Below, one piece after another: positions 6,516 through 14,033 of a stretch of 64,000 bases of DNA (positions are counted from its first letter, which is position 1; the number at the start of each line of letters is the position of its first letter). Source of the DNA: Kribbella flavida DSM 17836 (lineage in GTDB: Bacteria > Actinomycetota > Actinomycetes > Propionibacteriales > Kribbellaceae); the NCBI RefSeq assembly GCF_000024345.1, contig NC_013729.1, forward strand, positions 5,766,001 through 5,830,000, written 5' to 3'. The notes below the pieces were generated by a model, which was given only the letters and a program-made list of their open reading frames with translations, ran no database searches and was not told where the DNA came from. The translations under genes were made by a program, and so were the position numbers.

Positions 6516-9239
6516 TCAGTCGTCGTCGCGGATCGTGCCGATGACCGTTGACGGCAGGTCGAGCTCGCCGCCCTCGATCGACGTCAGCTGCGCGGTGAAG
6601 CTCTCGGTCGGCTCCTTGACCTTGTCGTCGACGATCCGGACCTGGAGCACACCCTTGGTCCGGCCCGGTTCGACGTACCCGTCCACCCAGCGGACCGGCG
6701 GAGCCTCGTACCCGCTCTCGAAGTCCTTGCCGAGCGTCGCGGAGCCGTCCTTCAGTTCGCCGTTGATGGAGACGTACTGGTCACTGGGCGCCGCCAGCGT
6801 GATCGGGAACTCCAGGAACTCGGCGCCTTCCACCGCGGTGGCCGGCCCGACCGTCACCTTCGGCGTCGGGTCGTCGTCGATCACCAGGCCGTGCCCGAAC
6901 GACTGCTTCAGCAGCCCGTCCCGCGGCACGGAGAGCACCAGACTGAACCGGAGGTCGAAGCTGTCCCGGGTGTTCGCCTTGATCGGCACGGTGATCTTCT
7001 GCCGGGTCTGGCCGGGCTTGAAGACCACCTGCCTGGCGACCTCGCCCACGACCGAGCCCAGCTCGCCGTTGGTCTCGGCGTACACGCTGACCGGGCGGAT
7101 GCTCGGCCGGGACATGCTCACCCAGAAGTCGACGTACTGCGTGCCGGTGTCGCCCTCCCGGACCTTCACGCTGGAGGCGGACAGCTTCGGCAGCAGACTG
7201 GCCGGGCCGGAGGTGCCGACGCCGGGCCGGGAGAACGACAGGTCACTCAGCAGCACGGACCCGCGCGCGACCCGGTCGGTGCGCAGTTCGACGGTCCGCA
7301 CGTCGCGCAGGTCGATGCCCTTCAGCGCGGTGATCGGCAGTCGCACGGTCCGCAGCAGGTTCTTCGGTACGCCGGAGCCGTTCGCGCCCGGCAGCCGGAC
7401 GAGCGCGTCGCCGAGAGCTGAGGCCGGGACCGAGACCGCCCGGCCGTGCCCGTCGACCACCCGGACGCTCAGGTCGGTCCGGGGCGCTCCATCCGGGTCC
7501 GGCGCGGCGCGGAACGTCAGAGCGGCGTACCGGCGGATGTCACGCTGTCCCGCGGCCACCGGAACCCGCAGTACGCCGTTCTTGCCGGTCCAGCTCAGCT
7601 TCGTGACTGCCAGGGTCGGCGTCTTGGCTGCGAAGTAGGCCTCGATCCAGTGCGGCGACTGAGCCCCGTCAGTGGTCGTGCCCGCGCAGTTGGCGGAGCA
7701 GATCGTGGTCTTCGCGCTACCGGAGACCGCTCCAGCCGGCAGTGGCTGGTCAAGCCGGCTCAGGTCCCGACGGTCGGCGGCAGGAGCCTGCGCGACCACC
7801 CGGACGACAGCCCGCCCAGCCGAGGCCGCGCGGGTGCTCGACCCGTCGAGCAACGGCAGCAGCTGCTTCTCGTGACCGAGCTGGAGCCGGAAGAACCCCG
7901 CCACGTACGCCGTACCCACGGCCTGCTGCTCCTTGGCGGTCAGGCGGCCCTGGTACTTCTCGCCACAGGGTGAGTCGCCGGGCTCGCCCCACCAGTCGTC
8001 GTTGGCCGGCGCGGTGGACTGACCGGGCGTCCATTCGGTGTTGAAGTAGTTGTGGTTCGCCCCGAGCACGGTGACGGTCGAGCGCGGCGCGTTGTCGCCG
8101 GCCACGGAGTACCGGGTGTCGTCGTAGAACTTCTGGCCTTGCAGGTCGGAGACGTCACCGTCGCAGTACGGCAGCACGACGCTCATCGCGACACCGGGCA
8201 CGGTCGCCCGGGCGAAGTCGGTCGGTGCCAGCGGCAGCACGGCCCGGATGCCGTACCGGCCGCCGCGGTCCGCGTTGAGCACGGCCGCGCGAGCAACTCC
8301 CTCACCGCCTCGCGAGTGGCCCATCAGGCCGACGTTGCGCAGGTTCACCTTGCCGACGAACTTGGTGCCGAACGGTCCGCCGCCGACGGTGGACCACTTC
8401 TTCCACAGGCTCAGGTGGTCGAGGACCAGCTCGGCGCGGGCCTGCGCGCCCGCGTCGTACGCGTCGCCGTCGTAGGCGTTGACCGCGTTCGCGCTGATCG
8501 ACACGACCTGGTAGCCGTGGCTGGCCAGAGCCTCGGCCGGGCCGTCGTACCCGCGGTAGCTCGGCACTGGCTTCCAGCTACCGGTGCACGGCCACGGCTT
8601 GGTCGGGAACGGTTCGCTCTCGTCACCGCCGTAGCAGAACTGGTGCCGGCCGTGCAGGAAGACGACCAAGGGCCGCGGACCGGTCGCATGCCGCGGCGAG
8701 TAGACCTTGCCGACCAGCTCGGCCTTTTGGCCCAGCCCGGGCAGGTACGTCGCCTCCGCGCCGAGGTCGTACTCGGCGGTCTCGACCTGGTACCTGCCCT
8801 TCGCGCCGGGGTCGTCCCCGAGCGCTGTTCCCTGCGGCGCCTTCAGCCAGTCGGCGTCGGTCGGACCGGGCGCCGCCATCGAGCGCTTGCTGCCGGGGGC
8901 GGGATCACCCGACCAGACCAGCGCGACGGTCCGGGCACGGAGCACCGCAGGATCCTGACTGATCAGTGAGACGCTGCGCCGGTCGGCCGACTGCCGGGCC
9001 ACCCCGACGGTACGGCCGTCGACCGCGAGCAGCGGCAACGCGTCCCGCAGCGGGGCCGGCCGGTCCAGCCGGAGCGTGACCCGGTAGCCGCCGGCGACCG
9101 GGTCCACCGTCCAATTCTTGCCTTGAGCAACAGATTGGGGTGGCGCGGGCGGCGCGGCGAGCGCGGCCGGCGCCGCCCACGCGCCACCCAGCAGTGCGAC
9201 CATCCCCAGCGACAGTGTGGTGCTGCCGATCAACCGCAC
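6516..9239 (-). CDS. Secreted alpha/beta hydrolase with Calx-beta repeats
   Basis: A 907-residue exported protein with a signal peptide (about residues 1-29, ending AALAA). The catalytic domain (about 150-460) has the nucleophile elbow GHSRGG with Ser309, a probable Asp360 in YCDGDV and His396 in GANHNYF. FLHGRHQF at about 194-201 is the likely oxyanion-hole region. This resembles large extracellular esterase/chlorophyllase-like and polyester hydrolase folds. A beta-rich linker region follows, then two Calx-beta-type domains (about 680-790 and 795-907) ending in DDD-rich calcium-binding loops. The substrate is unknown. The GTG start has AAGGGAAG upstream. It is monocistronic between moeZ and the lipV-like gene and looks like an insertion into an otherwise conserved neighbourhood. 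Confidence 0.85.
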   Translation of the reverse strand: MRLIGSTTLSLGMVALLGGAWAAPAALAAPPAPPQSVAQGKNWTVDPVAGGYRVTLRLDRPAPLRDALPLLAVDGRTVGVARQSADRRSVSLISQDPAVLRARTVALVWSGDPAPGSKRSMAAPGPTDADWLKAPQGTALGDDPGAKGRYQVETAEYDLGAEATYLPGLGQKAELVGKVYSPRHATGPRPLVVFLHGRHQFCYGGDESEPFPTKPWPCTGSWKPVPSYRGYDGPAEALASHGYQVVSISANAVNAYDGDAYDAGAQARAELVLDHLSLWKKWSTVGGGPFGTKFVGKVNLRNVGLMGHSRGGEGVARAAVLNADRGGRYGIRAVLPLAPTDFARATVPGVAMSVVLPYCDGDVSDLQGQKFYDDTRYSVAGDNAPRSTVTVLGANHNYFNTEWTPGQSTAPANDDWWGEPGDSPCGEKYQGRLTAKEQQAVGTAYVAGFFRLQLGHEKQLLPLLDGSSTRAASAGRAVVRVVAQAPAADRRDLSRLDQPLPAGAVSGSAKTTICSANCAGTTTDGAQSPHWIEAYFAAKTPTLAVTKLSWTGKNGVLRVPVAAGQRDIRRYAALTFRAAPDPDGAPRTDLSVRVVDGHGRAVSVPASALGDALVRLPGANGSGVPKNLLRTVRLPITALKGIDLRDVRTVELRTDRVARGSVLLSDLSFSRPGVGTSGPASLLPKLSASSVKVREGDTGTQYVDFWVSMSRPSIRPVSVYAETNGELGSVVGEVARQVVFKPGQTRQKITVPIKANTRDSFDLRFSLVLSVPRDGLLKQSFGHGLVIDDDPTPKVTVGPATAVEGAEFLEFPITLAAPSDQYVSINGELKDGSATLGKDFESGYEAPPVRWVDGYVEPGRTKGVLQVRIVDDKVKEPTESFTAQLTSIEGGELDLPSTVIGTIRDDD

Positions 9240-9401
9240 GAGCTTCCCTTCGTCGACGAACAGGTCGTCCGTCAGACCCCGGGCGCGGCCGGATGGTTGT
9301 CCCGGTCAACGGATCGGGACGAAGATCATGCCATGGTCGGACCGGTGGTCATGCCAGGGTCGGATGCCCGCCGGCCGATTGTGTGCACCCCCGGCCGGCC
9401 G

Positions 9402-10319
9402 TCAGCCGATGAGCTGGCGGAAGGCGCGCGCGACCTCCTGCGGATGCTCCATCTGGGCGACGTGGCCGGTCCGCGGCAGGTAGAGCAGCCGGGCGTCGGG
9501 GAAGGAGCGCTGCGCCTTGGTCCGGATGCCCGCGTTGACCAGCCGGTCGCGGCCGCCGTACACGAGCAGGACCGGGCAGGTCACCTTCGCCGTGTCCACC
9601 CACAGCGAGCGGCGCGGCGGAGCCAGGTACGACAGCAGCAGGCTGCGGGCCCCGTCCAGCGTGGCCTGCGGACCCCAAGGCTGCGTGTCACGCATCCGAA
9701 GCTCTTCCTCGTACGCCTGCCGCACCTCGGGCGGCAGCCGGTCGGGCTCGCCGAAGATCATCGCGTAGCCGGCCTGCACCCGGCGCTCGAACGGCAGCTG
9801 CTTGCTGCGCTCGATCACCACCTTGCCCAGCCGCGGGGTGGACAGCGCGGCGAACCAGAGCGCGATCGCGGAGGCGCGGGGATGCGGCAGCGCCGGGGAG
9901 ACCAGCGTCAGCGACGCCACCCGCTCGGGCCGGCGGGCCGCCAGCGTCACCGCGACCGTGCCGCCCATCGAGTTGCCGAACAGGTGGATCGGCTCGTCGC
10001 CGAACTCGGCGTCCCACAGCTTTGCGACCACGTCTGCCTGGTCGTTGATCCCGCCGCGCGGGGCCGGCGGCGTCCGGCCGAAGCCCGGCAGGTCGGGAGC
10101 GATGCCGCGCACGGTGTCACTCAGCAGCAGGCCGAGCGTGGTCCAGTTCAGCGACGACCCGCCGAGGCCGTGCACGAACAGTGCCGGCGGCAGGTTCGGC
10201 GACGCGCCGGGAATGTCCCTGACCAGCACGTCCACGCCTGCGACCGGCACCGTACGGTCCGGCCATGCCTGAGTGCCCAACGGCACCGAAGTGCCGGTTA
10301 CCGACCCGTAACTGTCCAC
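9402..10319 (-). CDS. Alpha/beta hydrolase, LipV-like
   Basis: Cytosolic 305-residue hydrolase/lipase. Triad candidates are Ser117 in GNSMGG, Asp258 in GGRDRL and His286 in RTGHVAQME; HGLGGSS near residue 50 is the oxyanion loop. In mycobacteria lipV occupies the same neighbourhood beside adnA and ATL, so orthology is likely, but the substrate is not shown by the sequence. The GTG start is supported by a TAACAT hexamer six bases upstream. It is divergent from the LigD-like polymerase gene with about 40 bp between starts. Confidence 0.85.
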   Translation of the reverse strand: MDSYGSVTGTSVPLGTQAWPDRTVPVAGVDVLVRDIPGASPNLPPALFVHGLGGSSLNWTTLGLLLSDTVRGIAPDLPGFGRTPPAPRGGINDQADVVAKLWDAEFGDEPIHLFGNSMGGTVAVTLAARRPERVASLTLVSPALPHPRASAIALWFAALSTPRLGKVVIERSKQLPFERRVQAGYAMIFGEPDRLPPEVRQAYEEELRMRDTQPWGPQATLDGARSLLLSYLAPPRRSLWVDTAKVTCPVLLVYGGRDRLVNAGIRTKAQRSFPDARLLYLPRTGHVAQMEHPQEVARAFRQLIG

Positions 10320-10325
10320 AAAGCC

Positions 10326-10331
10326 ATGTTA
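10326..10331 (-). promoter_or_regulatory. -10 hexamer TAACAT, leaderless lipV-like start
   Basis: On the minus strand TAACAT, six bases, then GTG. The position agrees with a leaderless transcript and lies only 30 bp from the divergent gene's start. Confidence 0.5.
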
Positions 10332-10360
10332 GGCCGGTCCGACACTGGACACTGGGAGTC

Positions 10361-11287
10361 ATGGCGGCCGGACCCACCCAACTGACCACCGAGGTCGACG
10401 GGCAGACGATGAAGCTCACCAACCTCGGCAAAGTGCTCTACCCGCAGACAGGTTTCACGAAGGCGGAGGTGATCGACTACTACCACCAGATCGCCCCGCT
10501 GCTGCTGCCGCACCTGACGGACCGGCCGCTGACCCGCAAACGCTGGCCGGACGGCACCGGCGCGGCGTACTTCTTCGAGAAGAACGCACCGCGCGGTACG
10601 CCGGACTGGGTGCGCACCGTGACCCTGCCGACGCCCGGCAGCTCCACCGGCCGGGACGAGGCGGACTTCGTGATCGCCGACGACGTGCAGACGATCGTGT
10701 GGCTGGCGAACCTGGCCGCGCTGGAGCTGCACGTCCCGCAGTGGCGGATCGGGCTGTCCGACGACGGCAAGGACCCGCAGGCCGACCTGGTCGTGTTCGA
10801 CCTCGACCCGGGGCCCGGAGTCACCATCGTCGAGTGCTGCGACGTGGCGCTCGCCCTGCGGGAGCTGCTCGGTCACTACGGGCTGGAGGGCTGGCCGAAG
10901 ACCTCCGGCAACAAGGGCATGCACCTGTACGTGCCGATCGAGCCGGCCTCGTCGCGGGCGACCAGCGCGTTCGCCAAGCAACTCGCGGAGCAGCTGGCCG
11001 AGGCGCTGCCGGAGAACGTGACCGCGAACATGACAAAGGCGCTGCGACCCGGCAAGGTGTTCATCGACTGGAGCCAGAACGCCAGTGCCAAGACCACGCT
11101 CGCGCCGTACTCGCTGCGCGGCGCCGAGGAACCCAGGGTGTCCACCCCGATCGACTGGGACGAGGTCGCCGCGGCCACCGACCAGGCCGAGCTGACCTTC
11201 CTGCCGCACGAGGTGCTGGCCCGCGTCGAGCAGTACGGCGACGTACTGGAGGACCTGTACGACGACCCGCGGCCATTGCCGTCCTGA
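10361..11287 (+). CDS. LigD-type primase-polymerase domain protein
   Basis: A 308-residue stand-alone polymerase domain of the LigD/archaeo-eukaryotic primase type, which in NHEJ repair adds nucleotides at break ends. It contains the catalytic aspartates in FDLDPGPG (about residues 146-153), the KTSGNKGMHLYVP segment (about 178-191) and a third acidic site in VFIDWSQN. The N-terminal TNLGKVLYPQTGFTK stretch is typical of the family. No ligase or nuclease domain is fused and no ku gene is in the window. The ATG has GGGAG five bases upstream. Confidence 0.9.
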   Translation: MAAGPTQLTTEVDGQTMKLTNLGKVLYPQTGFTKAEVIDYYHQIAPLLLPHLTDRPLTRKRWPDGTGAAYFFEKNAPRGTPDWVRTVTLPTPGSSTGRDEADFVIADDVQTIVWLANLAALELHVPQWRIGLSDDGKDPQADLVVFDLDPGPGVTIVECCDVALALRELLGHYGLEGWPKTSGNKGMHLYVPIEPASSRATSAFAKQLAEQLAEALPENVTANMTKALRPGKVFIDWSQNASAKTTLAPYSLRGAEEPRVSTPIDWDEVAAATDQAELTFLPHEVLARVEQYGDVLEDLYDDPRPLPS

Positions 11288-11331
11288 CCCCCTGACCCAC
11301 CCCCTGAGTCACCCATGAAAGGAGACGCACC

Positions 11332-11520
11332 ATGTCCGAGCCCGGTGTCGAGGTCCCTGACGAAGCTCCGGAGGCCGACGTCCTGGAGCAGTACCAGTCC
11401 TCGTCTGGTCTGGAGGAACGCGACGAGCCCACCGGCGACGTGCCGGTCGAGGCGAACCCGGCCGACGTCGACGAGCAGCGCCGGTCACTGGGCGAGGGCG
11501 GCGAGGACGACTACCGCTGA
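11332..11520 (+). CDS. Small acidic protein, 62 residues
   Basis: Short, strongly acidic polypeptide with no hydrophobic segment, probably intrinsically disordered. It has a good ribosome binding site (AAAGGAG, seven bases before ATG) and follows the polymerase-domain gene by 44 bp, so it is probably co-transcribed. Composition and tail (GEGGEDDYR) recall small conserved actinobacterial proteins of unknown function. I do not assign a role. Confidence 0.7.
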   Translation: MSEPGVEVPDEAPEADVLEQYQSSSGLEERDEPTGDVPVEANPADVDEQRRSLGEGGEDDYR

Positions 11521-11634
11521 CCAGGTGCCCGGCCGGTGGCGAAGCTACTGGCCGGGCACACCGCTGGGTAGGATTCGACCGGTATACACCACCGGGGGCT
11601 TGGCCGCCGGTGCCGCACCACTGAAGGAGCCGAC

Positions 11635-12264
11635 GTGTCGACGACACCGGAGACCGCACCGAAGCGCGGCAGCCGCCTGCCCCGGCTGGCCCGCCGCGCG
11701 CAGTTGCTCGAGGCGGCCCAGGAGGTCTTCGTGGCGAACGGCTACCACGCCGCCGCGATGGACGACATCGCCGACCGCGCCGGCGTCTCGAAGCCGGTCC
11801 TGTACCAGCACTTCCCCGGCAAGCTGGACCTCTACCTCGCGCTGCTGGACACCTCCTGCGACGCGATCATCGCCTCCGTCCGCGAGGCGCTGCGCTCCAC
11901 CGACGACAACAAGCAGCGGGTCGCGGCGACCATTCACGCCTTCTTCGACTACGTCGCGAACGCCCAAGGCGCCTTCCGGCTGGTCTTCGAGTCCGACCTG
12001 ACCAACGAGACCGCCGTGCGGGAGCGGGTCGACCGAGTCACCCAGGCGTGCGCCGAGGCCTGCTCCGAGGTCATCAGCGCCGACGCCGGCCTGAGCAAGG
12101 AGCAGTCGATGGTGCTCGCGGTCAGCCTGGTCGGCATGGCCCAGGTCAGCGCCCGCTACTGGCTCGCCTCGGACAACCCGACGCTCACCCAGGAGCAGGC
12201 GGCCGACCTGGTCGCCAGCCTGGCCTGGCGCGGCATCCGCGGGTTCCCGCGCACCGAGAGCTGA
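11635..12264 (+). CDS. TetR/AcrR family regulator
   Basis: A 209-residue repressor with an N-terminal helix-turn-helix (about residues 20-65): ARRAQLLEAAQEVFV, MDDIADRAGVSKPVLYQHF and a KLDLYLALLD helix. The ligand domain is all-helical with no ligand-specific signature. The GTG start has GAAGGAG upstream. A TAGGAT hexamer at 11569-11574 is a likely -10 with transcription starting near 11581. Together with the downstream DUF3107 gene it corresponds to the Rv3208-Rv3208A pair of mycobacteria. Confidence 0.9.
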   Translation: MSTTPETAPKRGSRLPRLARRAQLLEAAQEVFVANGYHAAAMDDIADRAGVSKPVLYQHFPGKLDLYLALLDTSCDAIIASVREALRSTDDNKQRVAATIHAFFDYVANAQGAFRLVFESDLTNETAVRERVDRVTQACAEACSEVISADAGLSKEQSMVLAVSLVGMAQVSARYWLASDNPTLTQEQAADLVASLAWRGIRGFPRTES

Positions 12265-12272
12265 CCTCCCGG

Positions 12273-12290
12273 CCCCGCCGACGCGCGGGG
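12273..12290 (+). terminator. Hairpin after tetR
   Basis: CCCCGC and GCGGGG arms with a six-base loop, followed by TTCT, directly after the regulator's stop codon. The stem is short, so this is only a possible terminator. Confidence 0.4.
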
Positions 12291-12391
12291 TTCTGCTCTG
12301 GGCGGACGGGTGAGGGCTGCGGGTCGGCAGCGGATAGGCTCGAACAGGTACCGGCGAGAGCCGCCGGTCGGAACGTGCCCGGGAGGGTTCC

Positions 12392-12619
12392 GTGGAGGTC
12401 AAGATCGGCGTGCAGCACGCCAATCGTGAGTTGGTGCTGGAAAGCGAGCAGACCCCGGACGAGGTCCAAGCGACCGTCGCCGAGGCGCTGGCGGGCAAGA
12501 CCGGGCTGTTGCAGCTCACCGACGAGAAGGGCCGCCGGGTGATCATTCCGGCCGACCGCCTCGCGTACGTCGAGATCGGCGAGGTGGCCATTCGCAAGGT
12601 CGGTTTCGGCGCGATCTGA
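12392..12619 (+). CDS. DUF3107 family protein (TB9.4-like)
   Basis: A 75-residue protein starting VEVKIGVQHANRELVLE and ending RKVGFGAI, the full DUF3107 pattern. Function is unknown; the mycobacterial homologue is the small antigen TB9.4. The GTG start has GGGAGGG upstream. A TAGGCT hexamer at 12335-12340 could be its own promoter, about 45 bases ahead of the start codon. Confidence 0.88.
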   Translation: MEVKIGVQHANRELVLESEQTPDEVQATVAEALAGKTGLLQLTDEKGRRVIIPADRLAYVEIGEVAIRKVGFGAI

Positions 12620-12787
12620 CTGCCGCCGCAGGTAACTCGCTCCGGCCGGAGCAGCTGACCGAATTGCGATCCGGCGACGGCTGAACCCGGACACGTTTAA
12701 GCGTGTCGCCCAACGGCAACCGTTCTGGTGCGGCGAGACCCTCGTCGCGCCGCGTAGACGCGGTCGTCACAAGGAGGAACCAGCGTC

Positions 12788-13060
12788 ATGGAAATCATCG
12801 GTGTGATCGTTGCCGGTATCATCATCGGTCTGCTCGGCAAATTCGTCGCCCCCGGGGACAGGGACAACATTCCCCTGTGGCTCACCGTGCTGTGCGGCAT
12901 CGGCGGTGTGCTGATCGGCTACTACGTCGCCGCAGCGCTCGGCGTCGAGGCCACTGCGGGCATCGACTGGGTCCGCTGGATCGTCAGCATCGTCGTCGCG
13001 GCCGTTCTGGTCGTCATCGCGGCGACCGTCACCGGACGGTCGAGGACTCGTTCCGTCTGA
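12788..13060 (+). CDS. GlsB/YeaQ/YmgE family small membrane protein
   Basis: A 90-residue integral membrane protein with three hydrophobic helices (about 2-20, 29-50 and 62-82), a GLLGKFVAPG motif after the first helix and a basic C-terminal tail. Family members are small envelope proteins often linked to stress responses. ATG has a strong AAGGAGG upstream. A small dyad, GACACG with a TTTAAG loop, lies at 12690-12707 in the leader region; its role is unknown. Confidence 0.85.
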   Translation: MEIIGVIVAGIIIGLLGKFVAPGDRDNIPLWLTVLCGIGGVLIGYYVAAALGVEATAGIDWVRWIVSIVVAAVLVVIAATVTGRSRTRSV

Positions 13061-13079
13061 CCGCACGCATCGCCTTCTC

Positions 13080-13112
13080 GACCGGCCGCCACCTTCCAGG
13101 TGGCGGCCGGTC
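13080..13112. terminator. Perfect 15-bp hairpin, bidirectional terminator
   Basis: Arms 13080-13094 and 13098-13112 pair without mismatch around a three-base loop. It lies between convergent genes ending at 13060 and 13127, so it can end transcription from both sides. Confidence 0.8.
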
Positions 13113-13126
13113 GGCGTGTGTGCCGC

Positions 13127-13810
13127 TCAGGGCTGCAGGCCGAGGGCCGTCATCCGGGCGGTGTGCGCCTCGGTGAGGCGGGTGAACATCCGGCCGATCG
13201 CGGCCAGGTCGAGCCCGGGGCGGTCGACCGAACCGGCCAGCAGCGAGGCCAGCGAGTCGCGGTCGGCGGCGATCCGTTGGGCCTGGCTGAGCGCCTCGCC
13301 CACCAGTCGGCGGCCCCACAGCGCCAGCCGGCCACCCAGCTTGGGGTCCTCCTCGATCGCGGAGCGGACCCGGTCCACCACGAACTCCGCCTGGCCCGAG
13401 TCCGCGAACACCTCGAGCACCAGGGCCCGGGTCTCCCCGTCCACGAACGAGGCGATCTCGCGGTAGAAGTCGTTCGCCAGGCCGTCACCGACGTACGCCT
13501 TGACCAGGCCCTCCAGCCAGTCCGACGGCGCGGTGTGGTCGTGGAACGCCTCCAGCGGGGTGACGAACGGCTGCATCGCGTCCATCGGGTCGACACCGAG
13601 CGCGACCAGCCGGTCACGCAGTTGCACGAAGTGGCCGAACTCCGTGGTCGCCAGCTGGGCCAGCTGGGCCTTGTCGTTCAGGGTCGGGGCGAGCTTGGCG
13701 TCCTCGGCGATCCGCTCGAACGCGGTCAGCTCGCCGTACGCCAGCACACCCAGCAGATCCACCGCCGCGGCCCGGTAGGCGGGATCGTCGAAGGCCGTCG
13801 TTTCGGTCAT
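13127..13810 (-). CDS. Ferritin-like fold protein (MiaE-like)
   Basis: A 227-residue all-helical protein of the actinobacterial ferritin-like group related to tRNA hydroxylase MiaE. The helix with ELTAFERIAEDA and the later TTEFGHFVQL helix carry Glu and His residues placed for diiron binding. VDGETRALVLEVFADSGQAEFV supplies a second Glu pair. Enzymatic function is not established. The ATG at 13810 (MTETTAF) is preferred over 13822 because TATGGT precedes it by seven bases. Mycobacterial Rv3210c occupies the same place next to the DEAD-box gene. Confidence 0.8.
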   Translation of the reverse strand: MTETTAFDDPAYRAAAVDLLGVLAYGELTAFERIAEDAKLAPTLNDKAQLAQLATTEFGHFVQLRDRLVALGVDPMDAMQPFVTPLEAFHDHTAPSDWLEGLVKAYVGDGLANDFYREIASFVDGETRALVLEVFADSGQAEFVVDRVRSAIEEDPKLGGRLALWGRRLVGEALSQAQRIAADRDSLASLLAGSVDRPGLDLAAIGRMFTRLTEAHTARMTALGLQP

Positions 13811-13817
13811 GGTCCGC

Positions 13818-13823
13818 ACCATA
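13818..13823 (-). promoter_or_regulatory. -10 hexamer TATGGT, leaderless start
   Basis: On the minus strand TATGGT precedes the chosen ATG by seven bases. It supports the shorter start of the ferritin-like gene. Confidence 0.45.
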
Positions 13824-13880
13824 TCGGCCCGTCGGCACCGGCAGGGGAAACGGGCGGGAGGCGGCGGCGCGCTTTACGGC

Positions 13881-14033
13881 TACACTGGACGGTGTTTCGC
13901 CGGTGACGCGCCCAGATGGGCAGCTGGTGCGAGCCGCTTGCACAGTGTCCCGCGCCTCACGATGAAGGGCAGCGATGCCCTAGGCGCCCGGCCCTGTGCA
14001 TCTGTCCGTACAAGCATGTGAGAGGCGATCAGC
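13881..14033 (+). promoter_or_regulatory. Promoter and long structured leader of the DEAD-box gene
   Basis: TACACT at 13881-13886 is a plausible -10, which would start RNA near 13893 and leave about 140 bases of leader. The leader holds a compact hairpin at 13966-13981, a six-base-pair stem closed by a GCGA (GNRA-type) tetraloop, and ends with AGAGG before the start codon. Long leaders on RNA helicase mRNAs are known to be regulatory in other bacteria; that role here is inference. Confidence 0.4.

Noticed and set aside
9326-9364. 16-bp imperfect direct repeat (TCATGCCATGGTCGGA and variant)
   Set aside because: It is short, has only two copies with a mismatch, and no associated function is visible; chance is likely.
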